DNA from: Myroides oncorhynchi | GTDB lineage: Bacteria > Bacteroidota > Bacteroidia > Flavobacteriales > Flavobacteriaceae | Length of the DNA: 64,000 nucleotides | Assembly: GCF_020905415.1 (NCBI RefSeq) | Contig: NZ_JAJJMP010000001.1 | Span: 3,793,501 to 3,857,500, forward strand | Direction of reading: 5' to 3' | Shown here: one piece after another, positions 1 to 9,365 of the stretch | Numbering within the stretch: the first letter of the stretch is position 1 | Layout of the letters: every line of letters starts with the position of its first letter | Position numbers and translations under genes: made by a program | Notes under the pieces: generated by a model | What the model was told of the DNA's origin: nothing | The model's input: only the letters and a program-made list of their open reading frames with translations | Database searches by the model: none

Positions 1-836
1 AATTCGTTTACCATCGGGTGATTCTCAAAGTAATCATTTAGATGATCGCGGATAGTCACTAGTAGTTTGATATCACTAGGCATTCTAGTGAAGGTGACAG
101 GGCGGCTGTGGCTCTGACTCTCCTCATCTTCGTGCTCTTCTACCTCTTCGTCTATATCGTCTAATGATTCGTAGGTAGATTCATAGATTACAGTCTCTTC
201 TGGTTCAGCCACAGTATCGAGCCCTTGATTCGTGGTATCAAGTGTCTCATAGACAGATTTATCGATTACCTCCTCTATAGGTTCAACTATAGTATCTAGT
301 ACTACCTCTATCTCTGCTACTCTGTGTTCGTCTATTAGATCGTGTAAGTTATACTGAAGTTCCTCTAGATATGATCTATAGACCTCATCTATTTGCAACT
401 GTGGTTGGAGTAGAATACCTGCTCCTATCTCACGACACTCCACTAATTGCGGATATTTCTTATAATTAGTTACGTAGTGAAAGGTAAGATGATGTCTCTT
501 CATTTGGACAGCAAATCGCTTCCATAGGTCAATATTCAATGGTGGTTCACCATCGCCTTTTAACCAATCGTTATACATCCACCTAGTCACCCATCCCTTT
601 TCGTATGTATTCAGCACATACTTCGATGTCGTATAGATAGTTACCTCAGCTCTTTCTTTGATTTGCTCTAAACCGTTCACGATGGCCATTAGGGAAATAC
701 GAGTCTGTGAATTCTCTATATATCCCTCTCCAAATGATTTGCATTGATCACCGATACACAGCATATTTGCATACGCTTTAGCATCGCTAGATGTGTCTAT
801 CTTTACTCGGGTGTATAGGTCTATCTTGTATTTCAT
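1..836 (-). CDS. RNase H-fold protein, catalytically degenerate, partial at the window edge
   Basis: Reading the reverse strand from ATG at 836 gives an open frame that runs off base 1 (278 codons seen). Residues 1-140 follow the RNase HI layout: a YT strand at 8-9, an RISLMAI helix at 46-52, a YTTSKYV strand at 68-74, a GW..W segment near 81-86, NIDLW near 101-105 and an EC segment near 133. The four catalytic acids of the family (D10, E48, D70, D134 in E. coli) align with R10, S48, T70 and R135, so it is probably not a nuclease. Residues after ~150 form a long Glu/Asp-rich linker with repeated EEV and DTV-like units, then a new basic segment. The 3' end and any C-terminal domain lie outside the window. 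Fold assignment is fairly good; function is unknown. Confidence 0.65.
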   Translation of the reverse strand, partial: MKYKIDLYTRVKIDTSSDAKAYANMLCIGDQCKSFGEGYIENSQTRISLMAIVNGLEQIKERAEVTIYTTSKYVLNTYEKGWVTRWMYNDWLKGDGEPPLNIDLWKRFAVQMKRHHLTFHYVTNYKKYPQLVECREIGAGILLQPQLQIDEVYRSYLEELQYNLHDLIDEHRVAEIEVVLDTIVEPIEEVIDKSVYETLDTTNQGLDTVAEPEETVIYESTYESLDDIDEEVEEHEDEESQSHSRPVTFTRMPSDIKLLVTIRDHLNDYFENHPMVNE

Positions 837-878
837 CTTTATTGCGTTTTAGCAGTTAGGCTATTTTGCGTTTTTAAA

Positions 879-1030
879 CCCAGAATAAGTGATAGATAGA
901 TAAACGAAAAGTAATTATACAAGATAGATCTAAATTAGTGACAAAAGCATACTATAGTAAGGTTGAGGAGCTAATGAAAGAGCTATGAAGTAGAATTGCT
1001 TTGTAGTATTTGGCTAACGCTGATTCTGGG
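879..1030. mobile_element. MITE-like element, copy A (152 bp)
   Basis: The element starts CCCAGAATAAGTGATAG and ends CTAACGCTGATTCTGGG, which are imperfect terminal inverted repeats of about 17 bp. Both sides are flanked by TTAAA (874-878 and 1031-1035), consistent with a 5-bp target duplication. It encodes nothing. It matches, in inverted orientation, the elements at 23084-23216 and 49609-49760 over their whole length. Confidence 0.75.
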
Positions 1031-1035
1031 TTAAA

Positions 1036-1348
1036 GATAAGAAGTTCTGATGAATTGGTGTTATTTGTTTTTTTGTGATGTCGTGATGTCGTGATTTTGT
1101 TGTTTGCCTTTGGCAGGAGGTGATATACTGTGGTAGCTGTATGTTATTTACAGATGGGATCTCTCCTTTGTCGAGATGACATAGTTTGTGGGAGATATAT
1201 TTATTTGTGTTGTATCTAGCAACAAGAAAAAAATCGGAAATTCCGATTTTCTTTAGATTCCTTCTTTTATAGCTTGTGTGTAATACTGATACAACAACTC
1301 CAAAACCACGATAATCAATTACTTTATTCTCAAAACTCTTCCTACACA
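1036..1348. other. Intergenic region without recognised features
   Basis: Between the MITE copy and the terminator of the next gene I see only AT-rich DNA. A reverse open frame of about 110 codons starts here, but it lacks a recognisable domain and begins at a terminator hairpin, so it is not called as a gene. Confidence 0.5.
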
Positions 1349-1380
1349 AAAAAAAACCACTGAGAAGTTACTCGGTGGTT
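1349..1380 (-). terminator. Rho-independent terminator of the esterase gene
   Basis: On the minus strand AACCACCGAG, a 6-base loop and CTCAGTGGTT form a 10-bp stem (one G.U) followed directly by a T-run. It lies 10 bases after the stop codon of the gene at 1390-2076. Confidence 0.85.
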
Positions 1381-1389
1381 TCTATATAT

Positions 1390-2076
1390 TTACTCGTTAC
1401 TAGCTGTTGGTTTAGTGTACTGAAGCAACCAATTATACAGTTCCATATGTCTGTATAGGTCTTCTACGCTACCGTGGGTTCCTCCTTTGACTACTTGTAG
1501 TTCTACAGGAGCTTTCTTATCACAGCTTTGGATAGCGTTCATTATCTTTTTAGATTCTTTAAGAGGTACAATAAAGTCTTTATCTCCGTGAATTAACTTG
1601 ATCGGAATATTCGTCACTGCACAGGCATCTCTCTCTTCTCCCCCACCACAGATAGCGATAGCTGCTGCTATACGATGTGGATACTTACCTACATACTTCA
1701 TCGTTCCGTATCCTCCTAAGCTCATACCAGTCACATAGATACGACTCTCATCTATGTTATAATTAGCGATCATATAGCTCACTATCTCATCTACTTTATC
1801 TGCATTCCAAGGACCTGAAGGCAACTGTGGTGCAACTAGATAAGCAGGGATATCAAGTCCCTTCTCTACTCCTTTTAATGCACCATATCGCTTGACTCTA
1901 TCAATATTAGTTCCCGATAAACTTCTTCCGTGCAAAAAGATAATTAGTGGATTTTTGTCCTCCACTTTCTTAGGTTCGTTTAACCAAAATTGATAGGTGG
2001 TTTTGTCTAGAAAAGCTTTGGGCTGAGCCAAGGTTGTCAACGAGATTAGGCTAATTAGTACAGCAAATAATTTCAT
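1390..2076 (-). CDS. Exported alpha/beta-hydrolase (esterase / prolyl-oligopeptidase-like)
   Basis: A 228-residue protein with an N-terminal signal peptide (hydrophobic run to about LAQ at 16-18). It then shows an alpha/beta-hydrolase core: an oxyanion-type FLHGRS near residue 48, the nucleophile elbow GMSLGGYG near residue 117-124, an acid region in GDKDF near 164-168 and a C-terminal GGTHG motif holding the likely catalytic His near 198-202. This resembles Bacteroidetes secreted esterases of the dienelactone hydrolase/poly-esterase type. It is transcribed alone, closed by its own terminator, and lies just downstream of phosphoesterase locus 1, whose last gene has a separate terminator. Substrate is unknown; a carboxyl-ester substrate is the default inference. 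Confidence 0.75.
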   Translation of the reverse strand: MKLFAVLISLISLTTLAQPKAFLDKTTYQFWLNEPKKVEDKNPLIIFLHGRSLSGTNIDRVKRYGALKGVEKGLDIPAYLVAPQLPSGPWNADKVDEIVSYMIANYNIDESRIYVTGMSLGGYGTMKYVGKYPHRIAAAIAICGGGEERDACAVTNIPIKLIHGDKDFIVPLKESKKIMNAIQSCDKKAPVELQVVKGGTHGSVEDLYRHMELYNWLLQYTKPTASNE

Positions 2077-2383
2077 AACTTTTTTTGGAAGTAAAAATAG
2101 CTGAATTATGTTAAATTCAAAACAAAAATATAGGCTAAAGTATCGCCACTACTACACTTACTTCTAATATATGATATAATAAAATGACAGGTTAGCTAAA
2201 ATCAACTACCCATTCCCTAAAATATCTATAGACTATCTCCTTCAATAACTTCTCTTTTTGCTAATATAAAACTCTCCTTTAACACTAAATACCTTGTTCC
2301 ATATAAGTAAAAAAACTCAAAAAAACAGAGTGCTTAATTCTTTATACAAATCATTTTTGTAGTCAATTTTAATAAAAAGAAAA
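2077..2383. other. Intergenic region, promoter side of the esterase gene
   Basis: AT-rich spacer between the esterase start and the terminator of the upstream phosphoesterase gene. A TATTTTTG sequence on the minus strand shortly upstream of the esterase start fits the Bacteroidetes -7 consensus TANNTTTG, but no convincing -33 TTTG accompanies it. Nothing else is seen. Confidence 0.35.
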
Positions 2384-2412
2384 AGCCCAATGCTTTCGCA
2401 CCAGGCTCTTTC
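2384..2412 (-). terminator. Terminator at the end of phosphoesterase locus 1
   Basis: On the minus strand GAGCCTGGTGC-GAAA-GCATTGGGCTT forms an 11-bp stem with several G.U pairs and a GNRA-type tetraloop, followed by TTTTTCTTTTT. It sits 24 bases after the stop of the gene at 2436-4013. Confidence 0.85.
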
Positions 2413-2435
2413 AACACACTTAATTTTAAAAGTTT

Positions 2436-4013
2436 TTACTTACTACTTTCAATTCGGTAAGATTGTTTCTCAACATGTTCTCTTCCAAACATATCTGTTA
2501 CTTTTACCTCAATTGAATGTTGTCCTATACCTATATTAAAGGGAATCTTTCCACTCCATAAGTGAGAAGAGTTAATAGGATTAGACGGCTTTCTTCCAGT
2601 CAATAATTCATCTGTTAAATCAAAACGCTGTACAGAAGCATAAAAGCTTGGATCAAAACTCTCTTCTTTCTTCATTTTTTTCCACTCTCCTCCATCAATT
2701 CTATATTCTACTATATCACGTTCCGTTCCCATAAATACATTAGCGTACACACTGTAATTAGAAGCTCTCTTATCCCCCATTACTTTAGGCATAAATAACT
2801 CCATTTTATAGTCAGCATCTTTACCAGATACTTTATAGTCTAGTTCGTATTTATTTCCTTTTACTACTAATGTTGCATATCCTCTCGGAGTTCCATCTCT
2901 CATCGTAGAAGCAGGTACTCCTAATTCATTAAATTCTCCTGAATACCAGTCTCCAGATGTAGTCCCTACATTGTACTCATGTAGTGGTTTTACGCCAGAC
3001 CACCCTTGTTCTTTCGTATAAAACTGATGCATCTGATAATGAGTATGTGCTGACAGTAACAAGATATTTTCATGATCTTTTAACAAGTCTAATAACTGCT
3101 GTCTAGAATCCTTATCGAAGTGCTTCTCATTACCTACAAACAAAGGAATATGAAAAGAAATAACGACTAGCTTATCCTTAGGTACTAACTTCAAATCATT
3201 TTTAATAAAGTCTAATTGATCTTGTCTAAACCCACCTAAATAACCTTTTCCTGTGATAGGATGTGGATACAGAATATTATCTAATACGATGAAGTGTGCC
3301 TCCCCATAGTTAAAAGCATAATTAGCAGGTCCGAAGTTTTTCTCAAACGTTTCGTCAGAATAGATATCTTCTTTTGCTTCATAATTCATATCGTGATTTC
3401 CCATCACATTATACCAAGGCAATCCTACTTCTTTCATCACTTCTTTATATGGAGTATGAAGGTCTAGCTTATCACCTACTAAATCCCCTAAGCTAATTCC
3501 AAAAGAAATACCTTCAGTCTTGTGTTTTACCTCATCTACTACTGCTTTCTTAAAGTACTCCAACTCTTCTAAACTATAAGGTTGTGGATCTCCGAAAATA
3601 AAAGCTTTAAATGTTGCTGATTCGTCTTGTGCCATCATAGCGAAATTTACTTCCTTTGGTAGTTTACCTGTAGGAGCTACTCCTTCATATTTGGTTCCTT
3701 TAGGAGAACCATTAGGTTTATGAGTGACGTACGTTTTAGGCAAATTATACTGATCTACAGCCGTAGTGTACTGACCTGGCTTAATAACAAAGATTTGATT
3801 ATCTTCTGTAAGTGGTAATACATATTCTCCTTTTTCATTTGTCTGAACCACCTCTACTCCATTTGACACCCCTACTCCTGAAAGTACTTTCTCATTCTTA
3901 TCTTTCTTGCCATTTTTATTTAGGTCTTCGAATACATATCCTCTTACACTAGACTGCCCAATAGCAAATGTCGCTGTCAATAAAAAGGCTACAGTAAAAA
4001 ATCTTTTTTTCAT
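2436..4013 (-). CDS. Exported calcineurin-like phosphoesterase with N- and C-terminal metallophos domains
   Basis: A 525-residue protein with a signal peptide (cleavage near residues 19-20). Residues ~21-80 form a small beta-sandwich/SdrD-B-like domain containing an EF-like DLNKNGKKD segment. The catalytic metallophosphatase domain follows: GDPQ 141-144, GDLVGD 176-181, GNHD 205-208, H288 and SAHTH 321-325, all dimetal ligands of the calcineurin family. Residues ~390-525 resemble the C-terminal metallophos domain that usually accompanies this architecture. It is the last gene of SusCD locus 1, separated from the NPP gene by 246 bases, so it may have its own promoter. It likely hydrolyses phosphomono- or diesters in the periplasm; the exact substrate cannot be read from sequence. 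Confidence 0.85.
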   Translation of the reverse strand: MKKRFFTVAFLLTATFAIGQSSVRGYVFEDLNKNGKKDKNEKVLSGVGVSNGVEVVQTNEKGEYVLPLTEDNQIFVIKPGQYTTAVDQYNLPKTYVTHKPNGSPKGTKYEGVAPTGKLPKEVNFAMMAQDESATFKAFIFGDPQPYSLEELEYFKKAVVDEVKHKTEGISFGISLGDLVGDKLDLHTPYKEVMKEVGLPWYNVMGNHDMNYEAKEDIYSDETFEKNFGPANYAFNYGEAHFIVLDNILYPHPITGKGYLGGFRQDQLDFIKNDLKLVPKDKLVVISFHIPLFVGNEKHFDKDSRQQLLDLLKDHENILLLSAHTHYQMHQFYTKEQGWSGVKPLHEYNVGTTSGDWYSGEFNELGVPASTMRDGTPRGYATLVVKGNKYELDYKVSGKDADYKMELFMPKVMGDKRASNYSVYANVFMGTERDIVEYRIDGGEWKKMKKEESFDPSFYASVQRFDLTDELLTGRKPSNPINSSHLWSGKIPFNIGIGQHSIEVKVTDMFGREHVEKQSYRIESSK

Positions 4014-4259
4014 TATGTTATGTTTATGTTGTTTAATATAAAGTGGGGTAAATAAACTTTCCTTCTATACACAAAAGCATACTTAGCGATTTAGTAATAC
4101 TAAATTTCATATTTACATTTGTCATTCGTTAACATCAATAGTAGTATTCTATGGATGTCAAAACTAGTACATTCTCAATATGTACATTTTATGGCAGTGT
4201 TAAGGATAGGTAACTTTTAGTGTATATTATGAAAAAAAACAATTTACGAGCATTTAATA

Positions 4260-5612
4260 CTACTCAATCAACAGTTGTTTTTTTAAGTGAATAGGCAAAG
4301 TTTTAAAATCCAATTGCATCAATTCACTAATTAATGGACTAATATCTGTTAGTGCCATTTGATCTAATACAACTCCTTTTTTCACTCCCTTTCCAAAAGC
4401 CACAAACCCCGTTTGCATACTTTTATCACTATTTAAGAAACCATGAGCACCACCTTCTTTAGGCAATTGACTAAACACTTCTCCTTTTACGCCCCCACCA
4501 AATGTAGTGTGGTTTAATCCCGTCAAAGCTAATTCTGCTTCTGGATCTGCTCCAAGCAGTTGTAGTTCATGCTTTGACAGTATGCGATAACGACTTCTTA
4601 TTTGCTGAGGTTGCTTTTCTAATAAAGCTTTTACCTTCTCAACGGTTTTGGCTTTATCTTTTCCTTGTACTCTCAAAAAAGCAGAACCACCTTGCGCGTG
4701 AAACAACGCATCCCAGTCCATTGCTTTAGCGTCATTTAACAATCCCGCTTCTTTTAACCAAACATTAGGTTGTAGACGGTGTGTAATCTTTTCAAAACCA
4801 TGATCACCTGTAATAATAACCACATAGTTATCTTTTAATTTAGAACGATCTAAGGCTTCTATTATCGTCTTAATTGCACGATCTGCTCCAGCAACACTAG
4901 CGCGAACAAGTGGGCTATCCAACCCATCTTGATGCTCATAATGATCTGTACAAGGAAAATGAAGAGTAAGAAAATTTGGGTTATATTTTTGTATCATATA
5001 GCTTCCCATACGCGCAATATTTTCATCCATAATCAGCTCCTCGTCAGTCATTGTCCAATCTTCAGCTCTTAAAGTTCCTGTTGCCTCATTTTGTATCTCA
5101 CGCCACAAACTGTAAGGAGTAGTATATAAAGCTGTAATACTTCTTCTATCGTACCCATTGTTAAGATCCCATATATCTGGCACATTATAATCGATAGGTG
5201 CATTTACAGTTACAGGCCAAATCACATTAGCTGATGTCATTTGCTTTTGTTTTACGACATCATATAATGTTGGAATTTGTATAGCACTATAGTCCCAGTA
5301 CCACTTTTGAGAGCCTGAAGCAGGATCAAAGATATTGTTATAGACTATCCCATGTTTAGAAGGAAATTCTCCTGTAATAATTGTCGTATGGTCAGGATAC
5401 GTTACAGAGGGGAATATAGGAGTAACAGCCTTAGCAGCTACCCCATTTTTCATTAATTTTCTTACAGTATGCATTCCCCAATCTTCTTCTAAATAGAAGT
5501 TAGGCCTAAACCCATCAATAGTAATTAATATTACGTGAGGTATTTTTTCTTTAGCAACAACTGTTGCAGTTAGACTACAAAGTAATCCAATTACCATCCA
5601 TATTTTCTTCAT
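4260..5612 (-). CDS. Exported type I phosphodiesterase / nucleotide pyrophosphatase (NPP, alkaline phosphatase superfamily)
   Basis: 450 residues with a signal peptide (cleavage near A20). All metal and nucleophile positions of the NPP family are visible: D33 in LITIDGFRP, nucleophile Thr71 in PSVTYPDHTT, D223 and H227 in the CTDHYEH segment, D270-H271 in TGDHGFE, and a C-terminal His in GGAHGF. It should be a two-zinc periplasmic enzyme cleaving phosphodiester or pyrophosphate bonds in nucleotide-like or lipid headgroup substrates. Its start is 1 base after the stop of the EEP lipoprotein gene upstream, so the two are translationally coupled. NPP-type specificity versus plain alkaline phosphatase is supported by the Thr nucleophile. 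Confidence 0.85.
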   Translation of the reverse strand: MKKIWMVIGLLCSLTATVVAKEKIPHVILITIDGFRPNFYLEEDWGMHTVRKLMKNGVAAKAVTPIFPSVTYPDHTTIITGEFPSKHGIVYNNIFDPASGSQKWYWDYSAIQIPTLYDVVKQKQMTSANVIWPVTVNAPIDYNVPDIWDLNNGYDRRSITALYTTPYSLWREIQNEATGTLRAEDWTMTDEELIMDENIARMGSYMIQKYNPNFLTLHFPCTDHYEHQDGLDSPLVRASVAGADRAIKTIIEALDRSKLKDNYVVIITGDHGFEKITHRLQPNVWLKEAGLLNDAKAMDWDALFHAQGGSAFLRVQGKDKAKTVEKVKALLEKQPQQIRSRYRILSKHELQLLGADPEAELALTGLNHTTFGGGVKGEVFSQLPKEGGAHGFLNSDKSMQTGFVAFGKGVKKGVVLDQMALTDISPLISELMQLDFKTLPIHLKKQLLIE

Positions 5613-5613
5613 G

Positions 5614-7599
5614 TTATTCTATATTAAAAATTGCCATTACAGGCCAATGATCAGAAGGCCATATTTGTCCAAAACTTGTTCGTATCACCTTTTCTTCTAT
5701 TAACTTAAAAGGAGCTGAATAAAAAATATAATCTAAAGTAGTTGAACCTGTTGGACCCCATTTATGAAATGTTTTTAATGATTCATCTACCGCATTAAAT
5801 AATTTAGGTTGAGTTGTTTTTTTTAAAACATTAATCTCCGTGGTATTGGGTTGTCCATTAAAATCTCCCATACAGATTACAGGGCGATTTTGATTATTTT
5901 GATTAATTATATTAACTACATCTTTTGCCATTTTTGTTCTATCTTCAGACGAAACAGTAGTCCAGTGACTATTCGTAACAAAATATTCCTTCTGCTTCTG
6001 TTTATCAAATAATATCACCCATGCACCACTTCTGTTCTCAGTATATTTCATTTGATAAGTTGCACTATTCCTTAAATCAAAGCGATCTTTCTTAAAAAAG
6101 ATTACTTTAGGTGATCCATACGAATTTGCTTCATCCATATAATAACCATATCCTTTAGCAGCCATCTGTTGCTGCATCCATGTTTCAAACCAATTATCAG
6201 AAAACTCTTGTAATCCAACGATATCAGGCATTTCGTCTATAATTACTTTTAAGATATACTCCTTTCTTATTTCTAAAGAAAATGGATCAGTATCGTCATG
6301 ATGACGAATATTAAAAGACATTACGCTTAAATTACCTTTTGTAGGTTGTGGTACTTCAGGTGTTGTGCCTCCTTCTGTGAATATAGTTACACCACTTGCT
6401 TTTTCAATATCTGCTAAGGAAGATTCTCCAGCACAATAACTTAACTGTACAACAGAAGAGTTTCTTACCACTTTCCATTCCTTTCTATCTGTAGAACCTC
6501 CTAACTTGATAAACTCTCCAACATCAGATCCTGGTTGACTAAACAAATGTGTATTAGTTCCTTGTCCAAAAAATGGCTGAGCCTTGCCCTCTTGATCTAT
6601 TGTTATATAACGATCATTTTGTACAGGGACTCTATACCCCCAATTGTTTACTGCATCATATACACCATCTAATGATGTTCCATAAAATACAGCATCTAAA
6701 GGCACAGACTCTCCAGTAATGGATGTACCTTTAAATATAGCTACACCATCCGCTATATTTTGTCCATCCTTTCCTAAATTTCCTAATATACCTACATTTG
6801 GATCTCCAAAACCGTCTCCTGATTCCAATTTATAATCTTTTGTAGCAATCCAATTCGACGTACTGATGTCAGTACTCTTTCCACAACTACCATAACCTGA
6901 CAAAACCTTAGACTTTCCACCTACATAAAAAAAAGTTCCCTTTTTTGCTTTTCCTGATGTTAAATCAAATTTATAAGTAGCTATACCTCCTTGTGCCCAT
7001 CCTTTATCTCCCACAATTCCATTATTGGCAATAACTAAACTATAAGGTGTAGCTTCAAAATCAATATCTTCTAAAGCCATTAACTGTACATACTCGTAAC
7101 CTCCAAAATGATTAACAACAACTTTACCTCCCTCATAACTAGAAGATGTACCATTAGCTGCTGCATCTGTTCCTCTAGGATCAGCTTGTAAACCAGTTAT
7201 AATAATTGGTGACCCTTGTAGAATAACACCTTTGGAGATAATTTCTAATTTGATTTTAACTTCTACATCCTGATTTTTAATTTCAACTGGTACCTCATTA
7301 ACCTGATCTGCATAACTACTTTTTATAATATACCTACCAACAAGTAATTCTGTAAAAACAGCTACTCCAGTAGCAGAAGACTCTTGTCTTTTCAACTCTT
7401 TTCTGTTTTCGTCTAATAATAGAACTTCTGCTTTTGCTAAAGGAGAATCTATCTTATTTACGATTAGAGCTGTTAGAGAATAAAGGTTATCTTGTACAGC
7501 TTTAGGATTTTTATTCGTGTAATCATCTTCATAATTACACGAAATAAAACATAAAATCAGAAGAAATACTTGTATTATTCTTACTATTAAATTTTTCAT
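5614..7599 (-). CDS. Lipoprotein with C-terminal endonuclease/exonuclease/phosphatase (EEP) domain
   Basis: 661 residues. The N-terminal signal ends in a lipobox with Cys at about 21 (LCFISC), so it is predicted to be lipid-anchored. Residues ~40-120 look like a carboxypeptidase-regulatory/Ig-like beta domain. Residues ~125-415 form a Gly/Ser-rich all-beta region I do not recognise with confidence. Residues ~425-661 are the EEP domain with MSFNIRHHD, LQEF, TNSHW, GDFNG, TLDYIF and SDHWPV motifs, so Asn, Glu, His, Asp and the final Asp-His are all present. It should cleave a phosphodiester or phosphomonoester (DNase I, inositol phosphatase or sphingomyelinase-like). It follows susD in locus 1 by 16 bases and is probably surface-exposed like other SusCD accessory lipoproteins. 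Confidence 0.8.
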   Translation of the reverse strand: MKNLIVRIIQVFLLILCFISCNYEDDYTNKNPKAVQDNLYSLTALIVNKIDSPLAKAEVLLLDENRKELKRQESSATGVAVFTELLVGRYIIKSSYADQVNEVPVEIKNQDVEVKIKLEIISKGVILQGSPIIITGLQADPRGTDAAANGTSSSYEGGKVVVNHFGGYEYVQLMALEDIDFEATPYSLVIANNGIVGDKGWAQGGIATYKFDLTSGKAKKGTFFYVGGKSKVLSGYGSCGKSTDISTSNWIATKDYKLESGDGFGDPNVGILGNLGKDGQNIADGVAIFKGTSITGESVPLDAVFYGTSLDGVYDAVNNWGYRVPVQNDRYITIDQEGKAQPFFGQGTNTHLFSQPGSDVGEFIKLGGSTDRKEWKVVRNSSVVQLSYCAGESSLADIEKASGVTIFTEGGTTPEVPQPTKGNLSVMSFNIRHHDDTDPFSLEIRKEYILKVIIDEMPDIVGLQEFSDNWFETWMQQQMAAKGYGYYMDEANSYGSPKVIFFKKDRFDLRNSATYQMKYTENRSGAWVILFDKQKQKEYFVTNSHWTTVSSEDRTKMAKDVVNIINQNNQNRPVICMGDFNGQPNTTEINVLKKTTQPKLFNAVDESLKTFHKWGPTGSTTLDYIFYSAPFKLIEEKVIRTSFGQIWPSDHWPVMAIFNIE

Positions 7600-7615
7600 T
7601 TTATTATACTTTAAA

Positions 7616-9352
7616 TTACCAACCTTTATTTTGAGTTAATCTGTTATTTAAAACAATTGCACTATAAGGTATAGGGTATAAATATTGGTGTTGACCGTAT
7701 ACCCTTTTTAAATTATCCATGATAATTAATATTCCTGAATCTCCATTAGATAATTTATATTGCTTGTTATCAATAATATAATAATACACTCCTTTCTGAG
7801 CATTAGCTGGCACTTTGGTTACAAATGATACATCAGCCTTTCCATCTCCATTCATATCCATCAGAGTATTCATAGCAGAAACATACATTCCATCATAACT
7901 TTTAATTAATAATTCACCCAACTTCCAACGTCTTAAATCATCGTATCTAAATCCTTCTAATACTAATTCTATTCCTCTTTCTCTTCGAATTTCTAACAGA
8001 TTAGTATTTGTTATATTTGGAAAAAACTCCTGCTTTAAATACAGGTCTGGCATAATAGGCATTGCAGTATTGATAATACCAGCACGTTCTCTTAATAATT
8101 TAATTGTCTTGTCCCAATCTGTAGCTGTAAAGTCTTCTAACTCTGCTTTTGCTTCTGCGTAATTCAATAACACTTCAGCGTATCTAATTAGAGGCAAAGA
8201 GTTATTGTTTTCAGCCACACCATCTGTAGCAGATGAATCTAATGTTAATTTTTTTGGTTGGTATCCTGTATAAGTATAAGTAAAATCAGGAGCAGCTGCT
8301 TGCCCATCTCTATTATACTCTCCCATTCTAATTGTCTGTTCTAAACGTTGATCCCTATTCTTTACTTCTTCCACAAAAGGAATGGTAGCATGACCTGTAT
8401 TATCAGTAAAACGAGTTCCGTCTATATTTAAATATGTATTAACAAATGATTTAGTTAGATTAGAACGATTACCGTAAGTCGCACTTGTATAGTACCAATT
8501 GGCATCATTAAAAATTCGATAAGCAGTACTTGCATTAGCAGCCAAAATCACCTCTGATGCTTCTACAGCTTCTTTATTAAACAAATTTCGATAGCTTTGA
8601 TTGCCTTGTGCTGTATTTAAACGATAAGAAGATGTTTTCATTAATTCATCCGCAGCACTAACAGCTTGCTTCAACCAATCTACCGAACTCCCTACCAATC
8701 CTAATTCTGTATGGTATTTTCTATAAGTCCCTTCAAATAAACTTACTCTTGACTTAAAAGCTAAAGCTACTTGTTTAGTAATTATTGAAGCACTATTATC
8801 TTTTCCACCTTCAATATTTTGGATAGCAAAATCTAAGTCTTCTAATACCTTTTGCATCACCAACTCTCTTGAATCTCTTGGTTTATAAAGATCTGGATCA
8901 TCAACCATTAAAGCTTTGTCGTACCAAGGCACATCGCCAAACCTCTTTACTTTATCAAAATAAAACCATGCTCTAAAGAATCGAGCCAGTCCTTGATAAT
9001 GTGCTTTTCGTTTATCTATAATCTTTGCTCCTGTTGATTTCTCTAAAAAGTAATTAATATTACGTAAATCACCCCAACTCCAACCACCACTATCATAAGC
9101 AGTATAAGTTCCTGTTAAATAATTATTTATTGTTCGTCCAATAACATAATCAGACATATTGTCTGCACGAACAATATCATTACCATTAGGTAATATTTTA
9201 TAAAAAGAGTTGCTATATAGTTCCAAATCTTTTTCTGTAGTAAAAGATACATCTGGCGAAAGTTTATCAAATGGTAATTGATTCAAATCGTTCGAGCACG
9301 AAGTTGTGATAAACAAACCAGCTAGAGCGGCTACTAGTATTATTTTTTTCAT
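7616..9352 (-). CDS. SusD-like surface nutrient-binding lipoprotein, locus 1
   Basis: A SusD/RagB family protein of 578 residues using the Met at 9352; a 10-residue upstream extension is possible but the Met at 9352 gives a clean lipoprotein signal with lipobox TTSC. It contains the family hallmarks: an N-terminal LNQLPFDKLSP segment, an AHYQGLARFFRAWFYF helix, RYAEVLLNYAEAKAEL, and the C-terminal RRERGIELVLEGFRYDDLRRWK followed by LYPIP and LTQNKGW. SusD proteins cap the SusC barrel and bind ligand at the cell surface. It is 13 bases after susC1 and in the same operon as the three phosphoesterases, which points to a phosphorylated ligand. The closest relative in the window is the SusD at 17764-19497. 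Confidence 0.93.
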   Translation of the reverse strand: MKKIILVAALAGLFITTSCSNDLNQLPFDKLSPDVSFTTEKDLELYSNSFYKILPNGNDIVRADNMSDYVIGRTINNYLTGTYTAYDSGGWSWGDLRNINYFLEKSTGAKIIDKRKAHYQGLARFFRAWFYFDKVKRFGDVPWYDKALMVDDPDLYKPRDSRELVMQKVLEDLDFAIQNIEGGKDNSASIITKQVALAFKSRVSLFEGTYRKYHTELGLVGSSVDWLKQAVSAADELMKTSSYRLNTAQGNQSYRNLFNKEAVEASEVILAANASTAYRIFNDANWYYTSATYGNRSNLTKSFVNTYLNIDGTRFTDNTGHATIPFVEEVKNRDQRLEQTIRMGEYNRDGQAAAPDFTYTYTGYQPKKLTLDSSATDGVAENNNSLPLIRYAEVLLNYAEAKAELEDFTATDWDKTIKLLRERAGIINTAMPIMPDLYLKQEFFPNITNTNLLEIRRERGIELVLEGFRYDDLRRWKLGELLIKSYDGMYVSAMNTLMDMNGDGKADVSFVTKVPANAQKGVYYYIIDNKQYKLSNGDSGILIIMDNLKRVYGQHQYLYPIPYSAIVLNNRLTQNKGW

Positions 9353-9365
9353 TGTTTGCTTGTTT

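Noticed and set aside
1014..1349. Reverse open frame of about 111 codons
   Set aside because: It begins in a MITE terminal repeat and ends at a terminator hairpin, has no recognisable domain and an unusual composition.
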